This document shows, piece after piece, positions 43,409 through 51,964 of a stretch of 64,000 bases of DNA. Each line of letters begins with the position of its first letter. Within the stretch, counting starts at the first letter, position 1. This DNA comes from UBA2279 sp041595875. GTDB taxonomy: Bacteria > Actinomycetota > Coriobacteriia > Anaerosomatales > Anaerosomataceae. Both the position numbers and the translations under genes were made by a program. The stretch covers positions 13,570-77,569 of the forward strand of contig JBFHJN010000004.1 in assembly GCA_041595875.1 (NCBI GenBank), given 5' to 3'. The notes below the pieces were generated by a model, which saw only the letters and a list, made by a program, of their open reading frames with translations, did no database searches and was not told the origin of the DNA.

Positions 43409-44304
43409 ACAACGGTGCGGTGCCAGAGCTGGTCGATCGCTTCTTGGAGCACCTTGCCGTGGAGCGCAACGTCTCGCCGCACACGGTACGCGCGTACGCC
43501 ACAGACATGCGCCAGTTCCTGGACTGGTGCGAACGCTCCTCCATGGATCCGCTGCAGCTTAAGCACAGACAACTCCGGGGCTTTCTGGCTGAGCTCGACC
43601 GGGCGCATTACCAGCGGCGCACGATAGCGAGGAAGACATCCACGCTGCGGTCGTTCTACTCCTACCTGCAGACACAAGGCCTCACCGAGACGAACCCCGC
43701 TGCCATACTGGGCACACCGCGGCTGCAGAGGCGGCTGCCCGAGACAGTCCCTGCCGACCTTATGACCGCCCTTCTTGATGCGCCTGATGAGTCAGAACCC
43801 CAGGGCTTGAGAGACGGAGCGATCCTCGAGCTGCTCTACGCCACTGGAATCCGCGTTGGAGAGCTCGAGGGTCTGGATATAGGCGACCTGGACCTGGCCC
43901 AGGGTCAGGTCCGCGTCATGGGGAAGGGCTCGAAGGAGCGCATCGTTCCCGTCCATCGTCAGGCTGTCAGCAGGCTGCGAAAGTATCTGTCCGCCGGTCG
44001 GCCGCACTACGACAAGGGAGGGGAGGACGAGGCTCTGTTCCTGAATCGTTCCGGTACGAGACTACAGAGCGGCAGTATCCGCAGGATGCTTACCCGCTAC
44101 CTTGACCGACTTGGCGCGGACAGGGGGATCCACCCTCACGTGCTCAGACACACCTTTGCCACGCATCTGCTTGAAGCGGGTGCTGACCTGCGCAGCGTAC
44201 AAGAGCTCCTTGGCCACGTTGCACTGTCCACCACCCAGATTTATACTCACTTGAGCATGAAGCGGCTCAGAGATGTGCACACCAGCGCACACCCACGAGC
44301 GTGA
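43405..44304 (+). CDS. xerC: Tyrosine recombinase XerC-like
   Basis: This 299-residue integrase-family protein has an N-terminal SAM-like DNA-binding domain (about 5-90) and a catalytic domain with R in TGIRVGE, K in GKGSKER, HVLRHTFATHLL, LGHVALSTTQIYTHL and the final catalytic tyrosine (about residue 282). It resolves chromosome dimers at dif sites. The placement next to trmFO fits a housekeeping recombinase rather than a mobile-element integrase. No dif site was identified nearby. Confidence 0.92.
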   Translation: MNNGAVPELVDRFLEHLAVERNVSPHTVRAYATDMRQFLDWCERSSMDPLQLKHRQLRGFLAELDRAHYQRRTIARKTSTLRSFYSYLQTQGLTETNPAAILGTPRLQRRLPETVPADLMTALLDAPDESEPQGLRDGAILELLYATGIRVGELEGLDIGDLDLAQGQVRVMGKGSKERIVPVHRQAVSRLRKYLSAGRPHYDKGGEDEALFLNRSGTRLQSGSIRRMLTRYLDRLGADRGIHPHVLRHTFATHLLEAGADLRSVQELLGHVALSTTQIYTHLSMKRLRDVHTSAHPRA

Positions 44305-44323
44305 TCTGGAAGGCTCCCATCGA

Positions 44324-45115
44324 ATGAGACCAGACCCGAAGACGGACGTATCCGCCTACTGGGCCGCATACAAGGAGGATGGAGACCCTCTCGCCAGAGA
44401 GACTCTCATTCTCAACTACTCGCCCCTCGTGAAGTACGTCGCGGGGCGGCTCTCATCCAATCTCCCGCAGAACGTAGACACCTCTGATCTCATCTCCTAC
44501 GGGGTGTTCGGGCTGATCGACGCGATCGAGAAGTTCGATATCGAGCGCGGCATCAAATTCGAGACATACGCGATAGCCCGGATCAAGGGTGCGATCATCG
44601 ACGAGTTGCGTGCCATGGACTGGGTTCCGCGCTCGGTCAGGGCCCGTTCACGCGAGATAGAACATGCCTACATCGCACTGGAGAACCGCCTGAAGCGCGT
44701 ACCTACAGACGCCGAGGTGGCCCACGAGATGGGCGTCACCCCGCGCGAGCTCCAAGATATCCTCACCAAGCTCTCTTACACGTCAGTGGTCTCGTTTGAA
44801 GAGCTCTGGGTCGGTGGACAGGACAAAGACGACAAAGGCAACGCCATCGGCACGATCAAAGACGAGTCAGCAGAAGACCCGGTCAAGATGTTCGAGAGCG
44901 TCGAACTCAAGGAGATCCTCGCTCGCGCCATCGACCGACTCCCCGAGAGGGAGAAGATCGTGATCGCGCTCTACTACTACGAAGGACTCACCCTCAAAGA
45001 AATCGGAGCCGTTCTCGGCGTCACGGAGTCGCGCGTCAGCCAGCTGCACACGAAGTCCGTCTTGCGTCTTCGTGCGCGTCTCCACGCCGCGCAGGGCTAC
45101 GTGCCTGCACACTGA
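44324..45115 (+). CDS. whiG: WhiG/FliA-family RNA polymerase sigma factor
   Basis: This 263-residue sigma-28-type factor has region 2 (LVKYVAGRL, DLISYGVFGLIDAIEKFD, KFETYA), region 3 (ELRAMDWVPRSVR) and region 4 (LPEREKIVIALYYYEGLTLKEIG...SRVSQLH). WhiG controls sporulation in streptomycetes and FliA controls flagella elsewhere; no motility or sporulation gene is present here to decide. ATG 44324 has GGAAGG 10 bases upstream; an earlier GTG lies in xerC. A response regulator follows 19 bases later. Confidence 0.92.
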   Translation: MRPDPKTDVSAYWAAYKEDGDPLARETLILNYSPLVKYVAGRLSSNLPQNVDTSDLISYGVFGLIDAIEKFDIERGIKFETYAIARIKGAIIDELRAMDWVPRSVRARSREIEHAYIALENRLKRVPTDAEVAHEMGVTPRELQDILTKLSYTSVVSFEELWVGGQDKDDKGNAIGTIKDESAEDPVKMFESVELKEILARAIDRLPEREKIVIALYYYEGLTLKEIGAVLGVTESRVSQLHTKSVLRLRARLHAAQGYVPAH

Positions 45116-45134
45116 TCGAAAGGAACGCAACGCT

Positions 45135-45755
45135 ATGTCAGGACATCGAATCCTCGTGGTCGAAGACACCGAACTGCTGCGCCGCATGTATCACGACAAG
45201 CTCGTGGCTGACGGTTTCCAGGTCTCAGCGGCGGCAGACGGACTCGAGGCCCTGACGGTGCTCCGCACCAACGAGTTCGACCTTGTCCTTCTGGACCTCA
45301 TCATGCCCCGCATGGGCGGCCTCGAGGTATTGGAAACGATGAACGCGGATCCTCGTCTCACGAAGATCCCGGTGATCATACTCACCAACCTCGGCGAAGA
45401 ATCAGCCATTCAAAAAGCGCTCGATCTTGGCGCGATCGACTACATGATCAAGAACTCGGCGAAGCCCGCCGACGTCTCCGCCAAGATCACCCTCTCTCTG
45501 CAGCATCTTGCGCCCAAGGCGCCCGAACCGACCGCCGCAGTGCCAGCGCCAACGCCACTGGGGCCTTCGTTCAAGGTGCTCGTCCGCGATCGCGAAGCGG
45601 ATGCCGATGCGCTCGTCGCACATGCAGGACTTCAGCGACGATTCTGGTGTCCTGCGTGTGAGGAGGAACTGCTCCTCGAGATGGTTCCAAACCCCGCTCG
45701 CGACGGCTGGTACGAGGCACATTTCGTCTGCACTCGGTGCGGTCGCGAGTACTGA
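45135..45755 (+). CDS. Response regulator with C-terminal zinc ribbon
   Basis: This 206-residue protein has a receiver domain (about 5-122) with the phosphorylatable D54 in LLDLIMP and K106, a Pro/Ala linker, and a C-terminal domain (about 150-206) with two cysteine pairs, CPAC and CTRC, forming a zinc ribbon. There is no DNA-binding helix-turn-helix or enzymatic output. No histidine kinase is adjacent. It lies 19 bases after the sigma factor gene, so it may act on that factor or its anti-sigma; this is inference. Confidence 0.83.
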   Translation: MSGHRILVVEDTELLRRMYHDKLVADGFQVSAAADGLEALTVLRTNEFDLVLLDLIMPRMGGLEVLETMNADPRLTKIPVIILTNLGEESAIQKALDLGAIDYMIKNSAKPADVSAKITLSLQHLAPKAPEPTAAVPAPTPLGPSFKVLVRDREADADALVAHAGLQRRFWCPACEEELLLEMVPNPARDGWYEAHFVCTRCGREY

Positions 45756-45798
45756 TACAAGCCCTCGATACCGCACGATCCAAGCACGAGGAACACGC

Positions 45799-45827
45799 TT
45801 CCTTAGGAGTGTGTCCTGTGATACCCT
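45799..45827 (+). promoter_or_regulatory. Promoter of rpsB-tsf
   Basis: An extended -10, TGA followed by TACCCT (45822-45827), has a weak -35 TTCCTT 17 bases upstream. The leader to rpsB is about 110 bases, long enough for S2 autoregulation, but I recognise no specific motif in it. Confidence 0.4.
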
Positions 45828-45943
45828 ATATCGGCTCGTAATCAAGCACGCCCGCGGACTCTCGCGCATGGTGCCGTCACAGACGGTTGCGTATCAGGGA
45901 GGAAGATGCGGGCGGAAGAACAACCGAAACTGGAGGTAGCACT

Positions 45944-46759
45944 ATGACTGTTGTCTCGATGAAGGGTCTTCTCGAGGCCGGTGTCCACTTTGGACACCAG
46001 ACCCGCCGCTGGAACCCGAAGATGAAGCCGTACATCTTCACTGAGCGTAACGGCATCTACATCCTCGATCTTCAGCGCACACTGCGAGAGCTCGACTCCT
46101 CGTATCGCTTCGTCCGCGACCTCACCGCCAAGGGCGGCACCGTGCTGTTCATCGGTACGAAGAAGCAGGCGCAGGACACGATCGCCACACAGGCGACCCG
46201 CTCCGGTCAGCCCTACGTCAACCAGCGCTGGCTTGGCGGCATGCTGACCAACTTCGTCACCATCCGCAAGCGGATCGCCCGCATGGTGGAGCTTGAGACC
46301 ATGGAGGAGAACGGCGTCATGGCCAGCCTCCCCAAGAAGGAAGCTCTGAAGCTTCGCGGCGAGCACGAGAAGCTGCAGCGCAACCTTGAGGGCATTCGCA
46401 ACATGACCCGACTCCCTGACGCGATATTCCTCGTTGACACCAAGCGTGAGAACATCGCGGTCGCCGAGGCCCGTCGCCTCAAGATCCCGATCATCGGTCT
46501 TGTCGATACCAATGCCGACCCTGACGAAGTCGATTTCGTCATCCCCGGCAACGACGACGCCATCCGTTCGATCAGCCTCATCGCGCGTGTCATCGCCGAT
46601 GGCGCTATCGAAGGCAATGGCGGCGGCCAGGAAGAGGCTGCTGCAGCACCCGAGCAGCCTGTCGCTGCGGAAGCTGCGCCGGTCGAGACTGCTGTCGTTG
46701 AGCCCGCGCCCGCCGCGGGGACCGACGCAACGGCCGAGACCACTCCCGCTGCCGAGTAG
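45944..46759 (+). CDS. rpsB: Ribosomal protein S2 with low-complexity tail
   Basis: This 271-residue protein has the S2 core: LLEAGVHFGHQTRRWNPKM, IDLQ-like LDLQRTLREL, VNQRWLGGMLTNF and DTNADPDEVDFVIPGNDDAIRSI. After residue 223 comes a 48-residue Gly then Ala/Glu/Pro/Thr-rich tail. TGGAGGT precedes ATG 45944; an in-frame start at 45887 lies in the leader. tsf follows after 49 bases, the universal rpsB-tsf pair. Confidence 0.97.
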   Translation: MTVVSMKGLLEAGVHFGHQTRRWNPKMKPYIFTERNGIYILDLQRTLRELDSSYRFVRDLTAKGGTVLFIGTKKQAQDTIATQATRSGQPYVNQRWLGGMLTNFVTIRKRIARMVELETMEENGVMASLPKKEALKLRGEHEKLQRNLEGIRNMTRLPDAIFLVDTKRENIAVAEARRLKIPIIGLVDTNADPDEVDFVIPGNDDAIRSISLIARVIADGAIEGNGGGQEEAAAAPEQPVAAEAAPVETAVVEPAPAAGTDATAETTPAAE

Positions 46760-46808
46760 TCCTCAAACGTCTGCCGCACTGCGGTTATCCCTCAAGGAGG
46801 AACCAAGT

Positions 46809-47723
46809 ATGGAAATCACCGCTTCCATGGTGAAGGATCTGCGCGCCACGACGGGTGCAGGCATGATGGATTGCAAGAAGGCGCTTGCTGAGTCGGATGG
46901 CGACATGCAGGCAGCTGTCGACATCCTGCGCACCAAGGGTCTTGCAGACCTCGCCAAGAAAGCCGGCCGGGCCACGCATGAGGGCATCATCGGCTCCTAT
47001 ATCAGCGAGGATCTACGCTCGGGCGCTATCGTCGAAGTCAACTGTGAGACCGACTTCGTCGCACGCAACGACGGCTTCAAGTCGTTCGTGACCTCCATAG
47101 CCAAGCACGTCGTGGAGGCTGCACCGGCCGATGCCGACGCGCTTCTCGGCCAGCCGTATGTCGAGCGTGAAGAGATCACAGTCGAGCAGTATCTGGGCGA
47201 GAACGTCGCCAAGATCGGCGAGAACATGGTCATCCCGCGCCTTACGCGCTTCGAGCTGACGTCTGATCACGGCGCCATCGCCGCGTATATCCACGGCGTA
47301 GGCAACATCGGTGTCCTTGTAGAAGTCGCCACGGGCACCGCCGATGCCGCCGCCTCTGCCGAGGTCGGCACATTCGTGCGTGACGTCGCGATGCAGATCG
47401 CCGCAGCCGCGCCGATCTCACTGACATCCGAGGACGTGCCTGCCGATGTCGTCAAGCACGAGATGTCCATCTACATGGCGCAGGCTGCCGAGACCGGCAA
47501 GCCCGAGCCCATTCAGGCCAAGATCGCCGAAGGCCGGATGCAGAAGTTCTACAAGGAGGTCTGCCTTCTTGAGCAGGTCTTCGTCAAAGACCCGGACATC
47601 ACCGTTGCCCAGCTGACCAAGAAGGTCGCTACCGCTGTTGGCACCGACGTCTCGATCTCGCGTTTCGAGAGGTTCGTTCTCGGGGAGACCAACCCCGAGG
47701 CCAAGCCTCCGTCGTGCGGCTAA
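46809..47723 (+). CDS. tsf: Elongation factor Ts
   Basis: This 304-residue protein is the nucleotide exchange factor for EF-Tu. It begins with a UBA-like domain (MVKDLRATTGAGMMDCKKAL) followed by VEVNCETDFVARND and the dimerisation domain, including GVLVEV and RMQKFYKEVCLLEQ. AAGGAGG is about 8 bases upstream. A strong terminator follows the stop. Confidence 0.97.
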   Translation: MEITASMVKDLRATTGAGMMDCKKALAESDGDMQAAVDILRTKGLADLAKKAGRATHEGIIGSYISEDLRSGAIVEVNCETDFVARNDGFKSFVTSIAKHVVEAAPADADALLGQPYVEREEITVEQYLGENVAKIGENMVIPRLTRFELTSDHGAIAAYIHGVGNIGVLVEVATGTADAAASAEVGTFVRDVAMQIAAAAPISLTSEDVPADVVKHEMSIYMAQAAETGKPEPIQAKIAEGRMQKFYKEVCLLEQVFVKDPDITVAQLTKKVATAVGTDVSISRFERFVLGETNPEAKPPSCG

Positions 47724-47736
47724 CGTTTCAGGAACG

Positions 47737-47768
47737 AAAGGGGCGACGCGCACGCGTCGCCCCTTTTT
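47737..47768 (+). terminator. Rho-independent terminator after tsf
   Basis: A ten-pair GC stem (47740-47749 with 47754-47763) with a GCAC loop is flanked by AAA and followed by TTTTT. It sits 14 bases past the tsf stop, the clearest intrinsic terminator in the window. Confidence 0.93.
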
Positions 47769-47772
47769 AGAT

Positions 47773-47778
47773 TAGAAT
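47773..47778 (+). promoter_or_regulatory. Possible -10 of pyrH
   Basis: TAGAAT lies just after the tsf terminator and 50 bases before pyrH. The -35 would fall within the terminator stem and is not recognisable. After termination a new promoter is expected here. Confidence 0.35.
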
Positions 47779-47828
47779 GCACCTCGGGGTCACGAAGACC
47801 TGTTTGCAGTCAGACACGAGGGAGGATC

Positions 47829-48554
47829 ATGACCGACTACCGCTACAAGCGCGTGCTGCTCAAGCTCTCCGGCGAAGCCTTGATGGGTGATGCTGGATAC
47901 GGGATCGATCCTAAAGTGATCAACGCTTTGGCCGGACAGATAAAGACCGTCCACGACGACGGGGTCGAGATAGCCATAGTGGTTGGAGGCGGCAACATCT
48001 TCAGGGGAGTCGCCGCGTCAGCTTCAGGAATGGACCGCGCGCAGGCGGATTACATCGGCATGCTCGCCACGGTCATGAACTCGCTTGCTCTCCAGGATGT
48101 CCTTGAGAAGCACGACGTCTATACGCGGGTCATGAGCGCGATCGAGATGAAGGATGTCGCCGAGCCCTACATCCGTCGCCGGGCGATCCGTCATCTGGAA
48201 AAGGGGAGACTCACCATCTTCGCCGCAGGCACAGGGAATCCCTATTTCACGACGGACACCACCGCAGCCCTTCGGGCGCTGGAGATCGGTGCGGAATGCA
48301 TCATGAAGGCGACCAAGGTAGACGGCGTATACGATTCAGATCCCAAGAAGAACCCGGAAGCCGTCAAGTTCGACGAGCTGACCTACATCGATGTTCTCAA
48401 CCGCGGCCTTGCCGTGATGGACAACACCGCTATCTCACTGTCTATGGATAACCAGCTGCCGATCATCGTCTTCAACATGGAGCGCGAAGGTAACATCGTC
48501 CGCGCGCTGATGGGCGACAAGGTCGGCACCATCGTTAGAGGAGGGAACCGATGA
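47829..48554 (+). CDS. pyrH: UMP kinase
   Basis: This 241-residue amino-acid-kinase-fold enzyme phosphorylates UMP to UDP. It shows LLKLSGEALMG (about residue 10), VVGGGNIFRG, AAGTGNPYFTTDT and KATKVDGVYDSDPKK, typical of hexameric bacterial PyrH. GAGGGAGGA precedes the ATG. It overlaps frr by 4 bases and starts the pyrH-frr-uppS-cdsA-dxr-rseP-ispG run. Confidence 0.97.
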   Translation: MTDYRYKRVLLKLSGEALMGDAGYGIDPKVINALAGQIKTVHDDGVEIAIVVGGGNIFRGVAASASGMDRAQADYIGMLATVMNSLALQDVLEKHDVYTRVMSAIEMKDVAEPYIRRRAIRHLEKGRLTIFAAGTGNPYFTTDTTAALRALEIGAECIMKATKVDGVYDSDPKKNPEAVKFDELTYIDVLNRGLAVMDNTAISLSMDNQLPIIVFNMEREGNIVRALMGDKVGTIVRGGNR

Positions 48555-49108
48555 CCCAGCACGATCTTGCAGATGCGAAAGACAGGATGTCTCGAGCGGT
48601 CGCCTCACTCGGTCACGAGTTCGCAGGCGTCCGCACCGGACGGGCCTCGGGTTCGATATTCGAGAAGATCTCGGTCGAATACTACGGCGTCCCTACACCG
48701 ATGCTGCAGATTGCCAGCGTCAGCTCACCCGAGGCGCAACTGCTGGTCATCAGCCCTTACGACAAGTCGGCCATGCCCGCCATCGAGAAGGCGATCCTTG
48801 CATCCGACCTCGGACTCAATCCCAGCAACGACGGCAACGTGATCCGCGTGCCTTTCCCACCTCTTACCGAGGAGCGGCGCAAGGACCTCGTCAAGCTGTG
48901 CAAGCAGTACGCCGAGGAAGCCCGCGTGGCCATCCGGAACATCCGCAGGGACTCCAACGAGTACTTCAAGAACCAGGAGAAGGAACACGAGATCTCCCAA
49001 GACGACCTGCATCGCCTTGAAGCGGACGTCCAGAAGACCACTGATTCCTTCATCGCGGACATCGATGAACTGCTCAAGCGCAAAGAGCAGGAGATCATGG
49101 AGGTCTAA
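48551..49108 (+). CDS. frr: Ribosome recycling factor
   Basis: This 185-residue tRNA-mimic protein splits post-termination ribosomes with EF-G. It has FAGVRTGRASGSIFEKI (about residue 25), LNPSNDGNVIRVPFPPLTEERRK and a C-terminal three-helix region. AGGAGGGAAC is upstream, and the ATG overlaps the pyrH stop. Confidence 0.97.
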   Translation: MTQHDLADAKDRMSRAVASLGHEFAGVRTGRASGSIFEKISVEYYGVPTPMLQIASVSSPEAQLLVISPYDKSAMPAIEKAILASDLGLNPSNDGNVIRVPFPPLTEERRKDLVKLCKQYAEEARVAIRNIRRDSNEYFKNQEKEHEISQDDLHRLEADVQKTTDSFIADIDELLKRKEQEIMEV

Positions 49109-49114
49109 CGCTCC

Positions 49115-49891
49115 ATGGCACCTACAGAGTCTTCACGCCTGGAGTTCTTCTCCTCCAAGCGAGAGCGTGAGCTCCTCGCGCAGTTCGACGCGCAGTCTGT
49201 CCCGCATCACATCGCGGTCATCATGGATGGGAATGGGCGCTGGGCGTCTCGGAAAGGGCTGCCCCGGATAGCAGGCCATCGCGCGGGCGCGAAAGCGATA
49301 AGAGAGGCCATCGCCGCGTCGATCGAGCTTGGCGTCGATGTCTTGACGCTGTACTCGTTCAGCTCGGAGAACTGGCGGCGCCCTGCCGAGGAGGTCGGCG
49401 GGCTGATGCGTCTGTTCGTCGAGGTGCTGGAGCGGGAGCTAGGCAATCTCCAGAAGCAAGGGGTGCGGGTGAAGGTCGTCGGTCGCGCCGACGGGATGCC
49501 CGAGGACACGATGGCCGCGTTCCGTCGCACGGAGCTCAGCACCGCCGACAACGATATTCTGACCCTCGCCGTGGCCCTCAACTACGGAGGCCGGATCGAG
49601 CTGGTGGACGCAGCAAAGGCCATCGCCCGTGATGTCGCATCCGGGGCGCTTGACCCCGAAGACGTCGACGAAGACGCGATCGCGAGCCGGCTGTATACCA
49701 GCGATCTACCGGATCCTGATCTGGTGATACGCACCAGCGGCGAGATGCGGATATCGAACTTCTTGCTCTGGCAGATCGCCTACAGCGAACTGTGGGTGAG
49801 CTCGGTGCTGTGGCCGGACTTCAAACGATACGACCTGTTGCGAGCCGTAGTGGACTATCAGAAACGTGCACGCCGATTCGGAGGACGCTGA
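49115..49891 (+). CDS. uppS: Undecaprenyl diphosphate synthase
   Basis: This 258-residue cis-prenyltransferase makes the C55 lipid carrier for the cell wall. It contains HIAVIMDGNGRWA (about residue 31), LYSFSSENWRRP, and the C-terminal DLVIRTSGEMRISNFLLWQ. It starts 6 bases after frr and overlaps cdsA by one base. The isoprenoid genes dxr and ispG lie downstream, and this enzyme would use their products. Confidence 0.95.
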   Translation: MAPTESSRLEFFSSKRERELLAQFDAQSVPHHIAVIMDGNGRWASRKGLPRIAGHRAGAKAIREAIAASIELGVDVLTLYSFSSENWRRPAEEVGGLMRLFVEVLERELGNLQKQGVRVKVVGRADGMPEDTMAAFRRTELSTADNDILTLAVALNYGGRIELVDAAKAIARDVASGALDPEDVDEDAIASRLYTSDLPDPDLVIRTSGEMRISNFLLWQIAYSELWVSSVLWPDFKRYDLLRAVVDYQKRARRFGGR

Positions 49892-50736
49892 TGGCCGTAC
49901 CCCCAAAGGCCGAGAAAGGACTGTCGGCGCTGCTCGTACGCACCGGGACCGCAGCCCTTATCGGCGCCGCATTCCTTGCGGCCATCTTGTTCGGGAAGCC
50001 CATGGGTCTCGCGGTGCTGATCTCAGTGGTCGCCACCTTCGCGGTCGCCGAGTTCTTCGCGATGTCGCGTCGTGAGCGACGGCTCCCCAATGAGCTGTTC
50101 GGGTGGGCAGCTGTAGCGGCCATGCCCTTCTCGGCGGCCGCTTTTGGCGCGTTCGGACTCACCGCGGTGGTCAGCATCCTTGTCATCGCTTCACTTCTTT
50201 GGCACCTGTTGTTCAGGCAGGTCCGCACCACGGACACGGCCATCACGGTGTTCGGCGCGGTCTACGTCGGCTTCACGTTGTCGCACTTCGTCTTGATCCG
50301 GCAGCTGGATGCGGGCACGGTCCTCGCGCTGGCCACGATCTTCAGCGTATGGGCCAACGACGTGTTCGCGTATCTGGTGGGCTCCGCTGTGGGTCACCAT
50401 AAGATGGCGCCGCGAATATCTCCCAACAAGTCCTGGGAGGGCTTTGTGGCAGGCACGCTGTTCACCGTCGGTGTATGGGTAGCGGTGTACTTCCTCGCCA
50501 GCACAGGGCTGTCGCTGGGAAGCCACATAGCCGTTGGTGTCGCAGTCTCGCTTGCCGCAGTGGTCGGCGACCTTGCTGAGTCGCGGCTCAAGCGTGAGGC
50601 CGGCCTCAAGGACTCCGGAACCGGACTACCGGGCCACGGCGGGTTCCTCGACCGGTTCGACAGCCTCACGCTCGTCTCCATCGTCACCTACTACATGCTT
50701 CTTATCGGCGGAGCCACGGTGGGTGGTCCGCTGTGA
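49891..50736 (+). CDS. cdsA: Phosphatidate cytidylyltransferase
   Basis: This 281-residue membrane protein with about eight hydrophobic segments makes CDP-diacylglycerol. The CTP-transferase signature spans SPNKSWEGFVAG (about residue 175), GDLAESRLKREAGLKD and GHGGFLDRFDSL. The ATG at 49891 overlaps the uppS stop with GGAGGA upstream; an in-frame start at 49792 is inside uppS. Confidence 0.94.
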   Translation: MAVPPKAEKGLSALLVRTGTAALIGAAFLAAILFGKPMGLAVLISVVATFAVAEFFAMSRRERRLPNELFGWAAVAAMPFSAAAFGAFGLTAVVSILVIASLLWHLLFRQVRTTDTAITVFGAVYVGFTLSHFVLIRQLDAGTVLALATIFSVWANDVFAYLVGSAVGHHKMAPRISPNKSWEGFVAGTLFTVGVWVAVYFLASTGLSLGSHIAVGVAVSLAAVVGDLAESRLKREAGLKDSGTGLPGHGGFLDRFDSLTLVSIVTYYMLLIGGATVGGPL

Positions 50737-51881
50737 GTCCACGCTTGCGCATCGCGGTCCTCGGCTCCACCGGCTCGATAGGACGTCAAACACTCATGAT
50801 CGCCGAGCGCTTCCCGGAGCGCCTCGAGGTCGTCGCGCTCTCCGCGCACAGCAACGCCGATCTTCTTGCGCAGCAAGCGACCACCTTCGGGGTCTCAAGA
50901 GTCGCCCTCGGCGACGCTGCTGCCGCCACGCGGTTGCAGTCGCTGCTTGCAGGCACCGACATCGAGGTAGGCGCCGGAGCTGAAGCGGTCACGGCTCTCG
51001 CGTCGCTTGAAGATGTCGATGTCGTGCTCAACGCCCTCGTAGGCGCCGCAGGACTGCGTTCGTCCATAGGCGCATTGTCAGCGAACAAGCGTCTCGCCCT
51101 GGCCAACAAAGAGTCCCTCGTCGTGGGTGGCGAACTCGTCATGCGGCTTGCCGCAAACGCCGAGATGCTCCCGGTGGACAGCGAGCATTCCGCCATCTAC
51201 CAGTGCCTCGTAGGGGAGCGCGCGTCTGACGTCTCCCGCATCTGGCTCACCGCGTCAGGCGGACCGTTCCGTGGACGTACCCTGGATGAGCTCGCCGGGG
51301 TCACAGTCGAACAGGCACTTGCGCACCCCCGCTGGACGATGGGTCCGAAGATCACCATCGACTCGTCCACGCTCATGAACAAAGGGCTCGAGGCCATCGA
51401 GGCCCACCACCTGTTCGATGTGAGCTACGAGCAGATCAAGATCGTCGTGCATCCGCAGTCGTGCGTCCACTCGATGGTGGAGTTCTGCGACGGGTCGGTC
51501 AAAGCACATCTGGGTGCAACGGACATGCGCATCCCCATCCAGTACGCGTTCAGCCACCCGGGCAGATGGGACGCCCCGTTGCCCCCGGTGGACTTCACCC
51601 AGATCGGTCGACTCGACTTCGAGGAGCCCGACTATGCGTCGTTCCCGTGTCTGGAACTTGCACTCGAAGCCGGACGAACCGGCGGCACGATGCCGGCGGC
51701 GATGAATGCGGCCAACGAGACGGCCGTGGCCGCGTTTCTCGGCCATAGGGTAGGCTTCCTCGATATTCCCCGTGTGGTGGAGCACGTCATGGGCCGTCAC
51801 ACCGTGGAGCGATTGGAAAGCGTCGAACAGGTGGAAGCTATAGACGGTTGGGCACGGCAGACTGCCGAGCAGTCCCTCTAG
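50733..51881 (+). CDS. dxr: 1-deoxy-D-xylulose 5-phosphate reductoisomerase
   Basis: This 382-residue enzyme catalyses the second step of the MEP pathway. It has the NADPH loop VLGSTGSIGRQT (about residue 9), LANKESLVVGG, VDSEHSAIYQCL with the metal residues, SGGPFRG and HPRWTMGPKITIDSSTLMNKGLE (segment from about residue 198). The GTG start overlaps cdsA. Confidence 0.96.
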   Translation: MSPRLRIAVLGSTGSIGRQTLMIAERFPERLEVVALSAHSNADLLAQQATTFGVSRVALGDAAAATRLQSLLAGTDIEVGAGAEAVTALASLEDVDVVLNALVGAAGLRSSIGALSANKRLALANKESLVVGGELVMRLAANAEMLPVDSEHSAIYQCLVGERASDVSRIWLTASGGPFRGRTLDELAGVTVEQALAHPRWTMGPKITIDSSTLMNKGLEAIEAHHLFDVSYEQIKIVVHPQSCVHSMVEFCDGSVKAHLGATDMRIPIQYAFSHPGRWDAPLPPVDFTQIGRLDFEEPDYASFPCLELALEAGRTGGTMPAAMNAANETAVAAFLGHRVGFLDIPRVVEHVMGRHTVERLESVEQVEAIDGWARQTAEQSL

Positions 51882-51964
51882 TCCTTCTGGTTCGCCTTTT
51901 GCTCACCTGCAGTAGAGGTCGGTCCCGCATCGGCGGGAACGCTTACGAAGATTCGGATGGTGCC

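Noticed and set aside
43405..44304. Tyrosine recombinase as evidence of an integrated element
   Set aside because: It is coupled to trmFO in a housekeeping neighbourhood, with no attachment repeats, cargo genes or composition change nearby, which fits XerC.
46434..46808. Upstream in-frame extension of tsf into rpsB
   Set aside because: EF-Ts homologues start at MEITASMVKDLR, and AAGGAGG sits just before 46809; the extension is a Ser/Arg-rich frame shadow of the S2 tail.
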